A stretch of 33,783 bases of DNA from Deltaproteobacteria bacterium. GTDB lineage: Bacteria; Desulfobacterota; Syntrophia; Syntrophales; UBA2210. The position numbers were made by a program, and so were the translations under genes. Where the stretch lies: assembly GCA_018399535.1 (NCBI GenBank), contig JAGYOR010000008.1:1-33783 (forward strand). Direction: 5' to 3'. Every line of letters starts with the position of its first letter. Within the stretch, counting starts at the first letter, position 1. Below the pieces are notes generated by a model, which worked only from the letters and a program-made list of their open reading frames with translations, did not search any database and was not told the DNA's origin. Shown in pieces: positions 29,664-33,783 of this stretch.

Positions 29664-32408
29664 ATGTCGAAACCCATGAAATACATCGGCATCGGGCTTG
29701 CCCTGTTGCTCGTGATATCGGCCCTTTTCGATACGATTATCGGGGCCTTTGTAGACTTCTATTTTTTTGATTCACTGGACTTCTCCAGCGTTTTCTGGAC
29801 GTACTTCACCACCGAATATATCATCCAGATTCTGTTCTTCCTCGTTTTTCTCGCGTTCGGAGGAATCAATCTCTATGTAGCGTATCGATCAACGCCGCAG
29901 CGCATAACGGTCATCGACATGGGGCAGGTTTCTCTTCCCGTCCGGGGCCTGCAATGGGGACTTTTCCTGCTTCTCGTGCTCATGGCGTGGGCGATCAGCT
30001 CGTACCCGGCTTCCAACTGGCTCGAAACACTCATGTACTTCAACCGGTCGCCTTTCGGACAGAGCGACCCCGTTTTCGGACGGGATATTTCATTTTATTT
30101 CTTCTCTCTTCCCGTCTTCGAAATGATCCGCAACTACGCCACGGCGGTCCTTTTCGTCACCGTGATCGTAACTGCCGGCGCTTACGTCGTCGCCCGCGGA
30201 GTCGTCTTCACCCCCCAAAACGTCACCGTGTCAACGGCTGTCAAACTGCACGGCATCTTTTTTCTCGCGGTCTTTTTTACGATCCAGTTGTTCACTTACT
30301 GGCTTGCACGCTATGAATTGCTCTTTTCGGCCGACGGCGTCGTCTTCGGCATGAACTACGTGGACGAAAAAATACGTGTTCCCGTGTACAACGGACTTAT
30401 CATCGTATGTTTCGCCGGCATCGCGCTGGCGGCGCTGGGCATGATAAAACGGTCGGTGAAACAGCCCCTTGTCGGCCTGGGAGTGCTGATCGTTTCGATC
30501 ATTGTTTTCAGCGGCCTTCTACCCTCTTTCGTGCAACGGTTTTCCGTCGATCCCAACGAGCTCGAGCGGGAGCGGACTTACCTGGACAATCACATCCAGT
30601 CGACGCGGATGGCCTATGGTCTTGATGCAATCGAGGAAAAACCCTATCCCGTCGATTATTCACTGACCCGGGAAGACCTGAAGAACAACCGCCTGACGAT
30701 TGAAAACATTCCGCTCTGGGACTCCCGCCCGCTTCTCGAAACATACACCCAGATACAGGCCATTCGCCCCTACTACGATTTCAACGATATTGATATCGCA
30801 CGGTACACTTTCGACGGCGACTATCGCCAGATAATGCTTGCCCCCAGGGAACTGGACCAGAGGCGCTTGTCGCCCGATTCACAGACATGGGTAAACAAAA
30901 CCTTTATCTACACACACGGCTACGGTGTGGTCGCCAATCCCGTCAACGTTTTTACTCAGGAAGGTCTTCCCGAACTTTTTATCCGTGACATTCCACCGAG
31001 AATGAGCGTTGACCTTGAGCTGGACCGTCCGGAAATATACTTCGGCGAGCGGACGAATGAACCCATCGTGGTCCGTGCCGGAACCGAAGAATTCGATTAT
31101 CCTTACGGTGAGCACAACGAGTTCACGACGTACGAGGAAAATACCGGCGTAAACGCGGGATCACTTTTCCGTCGAGCGATATTCTCCATTCATTTCGGTA
31201 CTATAAACTACCTTATCACTGATTACATTCTTCCGGAAAGTCAGCTCGTCTACTACCGGAATATTTTTGAACGGGTGCGCGTACTCGCACCCTTCCTGTC
31301 CTTTGATCACGATCCCTATATTACCGTCGTCGACGGTCGCCTGTACTGGATTTACGACGCTTACACCATGTCGTCCCGCTACCCTTACTCGCGGCCGTAC
31401 GCTCAGGGCATCAACTACATTCGTAATTCCGTCAAGGTCGTCATAGACGCCTACAATGGAACAACGCGCTTTTATACGATCAACGAAGAAAAAGATCCTC
31501 TCATCCGCGCTTACGCCGACGTATTCCCCGATCTTTTTCTTTCCATCGAAGAAATGCCGGAAGGACTGCGCGCACAGATACGTTACCCTCAGGATCTTTT
31601 CGACATACAGTCATCGATGTTCCGGATCTACCACATGAGCGACCCCGTCATGTTCTATAACCGTGAAGATGTCTGGGAATTTCCCAATGAGCGTGTTTTC
31701 GGCAGTGCCCAGACAATGGAAAGCTATTACACGATCCTTCGCTTTCCAGAAGAAACAAAAGAAGAATTTATCCTGTTGATGCCCTTCACACCATCGAACA
31801 GGGACAACATGATTGCCTGGTTGTCGGGTCGTTCCGACGGAGATAACTACGGTTCCCTGCTCCTGTTCAGGTTCCCCCGTGGCGAGCTGGTATTCGGACC
31901 CATGCAGATCGAGGCCCGCATAGACCAGACCGCTGAAATAGCGCAGCAACTCGCCCTGTGGGACCAGGCCGGAACGCGGGTTCTTCGGGGAAGTCAGCTT
32001 GTTATTCCAATAGAAAATTCCGTTCTCTACATCAAGCCCCTGTTCCTTCGGGCAGTCGAGGGTCGCCTTCCCGAGCTGCGCCGCGTTCTCGCCTCTGACG
32101 GCAACCGGGTGGTAATGGAAGCCGGACTTGATGAAGCCTTGAACCGTCTCTTCGGAGAAAGCGTCCCCATCGAGGCAATGCCGGCAGTGGAAGCGGTTCT
32201 TCCCGATAGCTCTATGCGGCCGGGAACAACAGCGCCCCTGCAAACACTGCAAGAACAAGCCCGCCGGGCACTCGACCGTTACGAAAGCGCGCAGCGCTCG
32301 ATTCGCGAGGGCAACTGGGCGAAATACGGAGAAGAAATCGAGAAACTGAGGGAGGACCTGCAGAAGTTGATCGATGCCGGCGTCGTTCGTCCACTTGATG
32401 ATGACTAG
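29664..32408 (+). CDS. UPF0182 (COG1615) family large membrane protein
   Basis: 914 aa; about 7 N-terminal TM segments, then large soluble domain with SPFGQSDPVFGRDISFYFFSLPVF, NPNELERERTYLDNHIQSTRMAYGLD-like, PEIYFGE, FEYP-like (EFDYPYGE), MPFTPSNRDNMIAWLSGRSDGDNYG. Confidence 0.95.
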   Translation: MSKPMKYIGIGLALLLVISALFDTIIGAFVDFYFFDSLDFSSVFWTYFTTEYIIQILFFLVFLAFGGINLYVAYRSTPQRITVIDMGQVSLPVRGLQWGLFLLLVLMAWAISSYPASNWLETLMYFNRSPFGQSDPVFGRDISFYFFSLPVFEMIRNYATAVLFVTVIVTAGAYVVARGVVFTPQNVTVSTAVKLHGIFFLAVFFTIQLFTYWLARYELLFSADGVVFGMNYVDEKIRVPVYNGLIIVCFAGIALAALGMIKRSVKQPLVGLGVLIVSIIVFSGLLPSFVQRFSVDPNELERERTYLDNHIQSTRMAYGLDAIEEKPYPVDYSLTREDLKNNRLTIENIPLWDSRPLLETYTQIQAIRPYYDFNDIDIARYTFDGDYRQIMLAPRELDQRRLSPDSQTWVNKTFIYTHGYGVVANPVNVFTQEGLPELFIRDIPPRMSVDLELDRPEIYFGERTNEPIVVRAGTEEFDYPYGEHNEFTTYEENTGVNAGSLFRRAIFSIHFGTINYLITDYILPESQLVYYRNIFERVRVLAPFLSFDHDPYITVVDGRLYWIYDAYTMSSRYPYSRPYAQGINYIRNSVKVVIDAYNGTTRFYTINEEKDPLIRAYADVFPDLFLSIEEMPEGLRAQIRYPQDLFDIQSSMFRIYHMSDPVMFYNREDVWEFPNERVFGSAQTMESYYTILRFPEETKEEFILLMPFTPSNRDNMIAWLSGRSDGDNYGSLLLFRFPRGELVFGPMQIEARIDQTAEIAQQLALWDQAGTRVLRGSQLVIPIENSVLYIKPLFLRAVEGRLPELRRVLASDGNRVVMEAGLDEALNRLFGESVPIEAMPAVEAVLPDSSMRPGTTAPLQTLQEQARRALDRYESAQRSIREGNWAKYGEEIEKLREDLQKLIDAGVVRPLDDD

Positions 32409-32446
32409 GCCGGTAACAAGACTTCTTTTCAGGCCATAATCCATGA

Positions 32447-32475
32447 CGGCGGCTTTCGTAAAAGCCGCCGTTTTT
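32447..32475 (+). terminator. Intrinsic terminator downstream of the UPF0182 gene
   Basis: CGGCGGCTTT-CGTA-AAAGCCGCCG (10-bp perfect stem) followed by TTTTT. Confidence 0.95.
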
Positions 32476-32587
32476 GTTTCAGTAAAAACGTACAACTGAT
32501 GTACCGGGAAATTTTAATGCCCTGCAACCACAGTATATCGAAGCATATTTTTTATGCACTGCGTTACTTGAACAGCGCCTGGAATTA

Positions 32588-32616
32588 TTGCATGACTACC
32601 AGATTTCCCGTATACT
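32588..32616 (+). promoter_or_regulatory. Sigma70-type promoter for the slp-like pair
   Basis: TTGCAT (32588-32593), 17-bp spacer, TATACT (32611-32616). Confidence 0.6.
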
Positions 32617-32707
32617 CTTTCTGTAAAACAGTCTTCGAATTCAGTCACAAGATCGCCGAATCTCCGCGTTTGACTGCATCGCGGACATACCTGGGATGAG
32701 GGATAAA

Positions 32708-33241
32708 ATGGTTGCAAGGATTGTAACCGCTGCCTGTGTGCTGGTTTTGATCTCCGCCTGCGCCGTTCCCGTCATGACGCCTGAAACGATGGAAACTGTG
32801 GACAAAAGCATTTCCTTTTCAACCATTCAGCAAAATCCCGATGCCGTGAGAGGCAGCGTCGTTCTCGTCGGCGGCCAGATACTGGAAACAACACCGAAAG
32901 AAGGAGAAACATGGATCGAGGTACTTGAAAAGCCCCTCGACAGAAGCGGAAAACCCGTGAGTGCCGATCTCTCGTCAGGTCGTTTTCTTGTCCGATTCCA
33001 GGGCTTTCTCGAACCGACCATCTATGAAAAAGGCAGACGTCTGACAGTAGCGGGCAGAGTGGACGGCAAGGTAATTCGTCCGATCGGGGAAATAGACTAC
33101 ACCTATCCACTCCTGACCGCGACAGAACACTACCTCTGGAACACCGACGATACCGTCAGTTCTCCCCGCATCGGCATCGGTATCGGTATTGGTGTGGGCG
33201 GCGGTACCCGTGGAGGCGGCGCTGTTGGTGTTGAATTTTAA
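32708..33241 (+). CDS. Slp-family outer-membrane lipoprotein 1
   Basis: MVARIVTAACVLVLISAC signal/lipobox; RGSVVLVGGQILETTPKEGETWIEVLEKPLD...GRFLVRFQGFLEPTIYEKGRRLTVAGRVDG resembles Slp. Start at the ATG with upstream GAGGGA. Confidence 0.85.
   Translation: MVARIVTAACVLVLISACAVPVMTPETMETVDKSISFSTIQQNPDAVRGSVVLVGGQILETTPKEGETWIEVLEKPLDRSGKPVSADLSSGRFLVRFQGFLEPTIYEKGRRLTVAGRVDGKVIRPIGEIDYTYPLLTATEHYLWNTDDTVSSPRIGIGIGIGVGGGTRGGGAVGVEF
33170..33199 (+). repeat. Imperfect hexanucleotide tandem repeat (ATCGGC/ATCGGT/ATTGGT/GTGGGC) within slp-like gene 1
   Basis: Five consecutive hexamers read directly from sequence, encoding (IG)4VG. Confidence 0.75.
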
Positions 33242-33242
33242 A

Positions 33243-33783
33243 ATGACATTCTTCCCCTCAATAACCATCGCTTTTTTGCTATGTCTGTCCTGCGCTTCCT
33301 TCCCTTTCGAAACCACCCGGGAACCAGAAAATGAAATCGAGTTTTACGAGGCCTTCAACAACCCGGAGGCATACAATGGATCACCTGTCATCTGGGGCGG
33401 CATCATCATCGAAACCGTTCCGAGACCCGATGACACACTGATCATTATCCGTCAGTCTGAACTGGATTTCCAGAATCGTCCCCAAAACCCGGATCACTCG
33501 GAGGGCCGTTTCATCGCCCGTCACAAGGGGTTTCTCGACCCCGCCATCTACAACACCGACCGCGAAATAACAGTCGCCGGAATAATCGCCGGCACAGAGA
33601 AACGCCTCGTGGGTGAATATCAGTTCACCTATCCACTTGTCGACGTTCAGGAACTCACTCTCTGGGAGAAAAGGATGGAGGTGTTCCGATCATACGATCC
33701 GATGTACATGCCTCCGCCCTTTTTCTTCTGGCATCCGTATTACCTGCGCCCCTACCCCTGGCATTATTCCCCGTACTGGCGAT
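33243..33783 (+). CDS. Slp-family lipoprotein 2, 3'-truncated by window edge
   Basis: Absent from the ORF track because it has no stop in the window. MTFFPSITIAFLLCLSCASFPFE...NPEAYNGSPVIWGGIIIETVP...EGRFIARHKGFLDPAIYNTDREITVAGIIAG aligns to the neighbouring Slp protein. Starts 1 bp after the first slp stop. Confidence 0.8.
   Translation, partial: MTFFPSITIAFLLCLSCASFPFETTREPENEIEFYEAFNNPEAYNGSPVIWGGIIIETVPRPDDTLIIIRQSELDFQNRPQNPDHSEGRFIARHKGFLDPAIYNTDREITVAGIIAGTEKRLVGEYQFTYPLVDVQELTLWEKRMEVFRSYDPMYMPPPFFFWHPYYLRPYPWHYSPYWR

Noticed and set aside
31611-32495. 294-aa minus-strand ORF
   Set aside because: Antisense to the UPF0182 gene and spanning its terminator; no family signature.

Overview
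This 33.8-kb, GC-rich bacterial window reads as mostly chromosomal housekeeping. By gene content it resembles Desulfobacterota/Syntrophales, but that is inference. I see no rRNA, tRNA, CRISPR array, transposase or phage gene. In order the window holds: partial trmFO; a minus-strand run coaX, birA, nadC, valS, a TPR+SLH lipoprotein, miaA, mutL, truA, pgk, ispF, ispD, a PIN/TRAM protein and carD; plus-strand variant EF-G and mogA/moaB; minus-strand Mut7-C, LapA-like, HIT and phosphoesterase genes; a small unknown ORF with ligA and acyP on plus; a metabolic module (SDR, 4-hydroxybutyryl-CoA-dehydratase-family radical enzyme, second SDR, EamA transporter); an aminotransferase and acyltransferase; a UPF0182 membrane protein; and two tandem Slp-family lipoproteins, the second running off the end of the window. 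The most interesting items are: (i) the 4-hydroxybutyryl-CoA-dehydratase-family enzyme, which keeps the Fe-S/flavin dehydratase ligand motifs (CIQRC, HRHSYSGCK) but appears changed at two substrate-side positions and sits in a divergent module with two SDRs of opposite predicted cofactor preference; (ii) an EF-G paralog whose G3 motif is DTPGDANF (catalytic His replaced) and whose G4 is SKMD; (iii) a TPR lipoprotein with a C-terminal SLH domain; and (iv) tandem Slp lipoproteins with unusual C-terminal tails. No clear-cut, wholly novel system was found.
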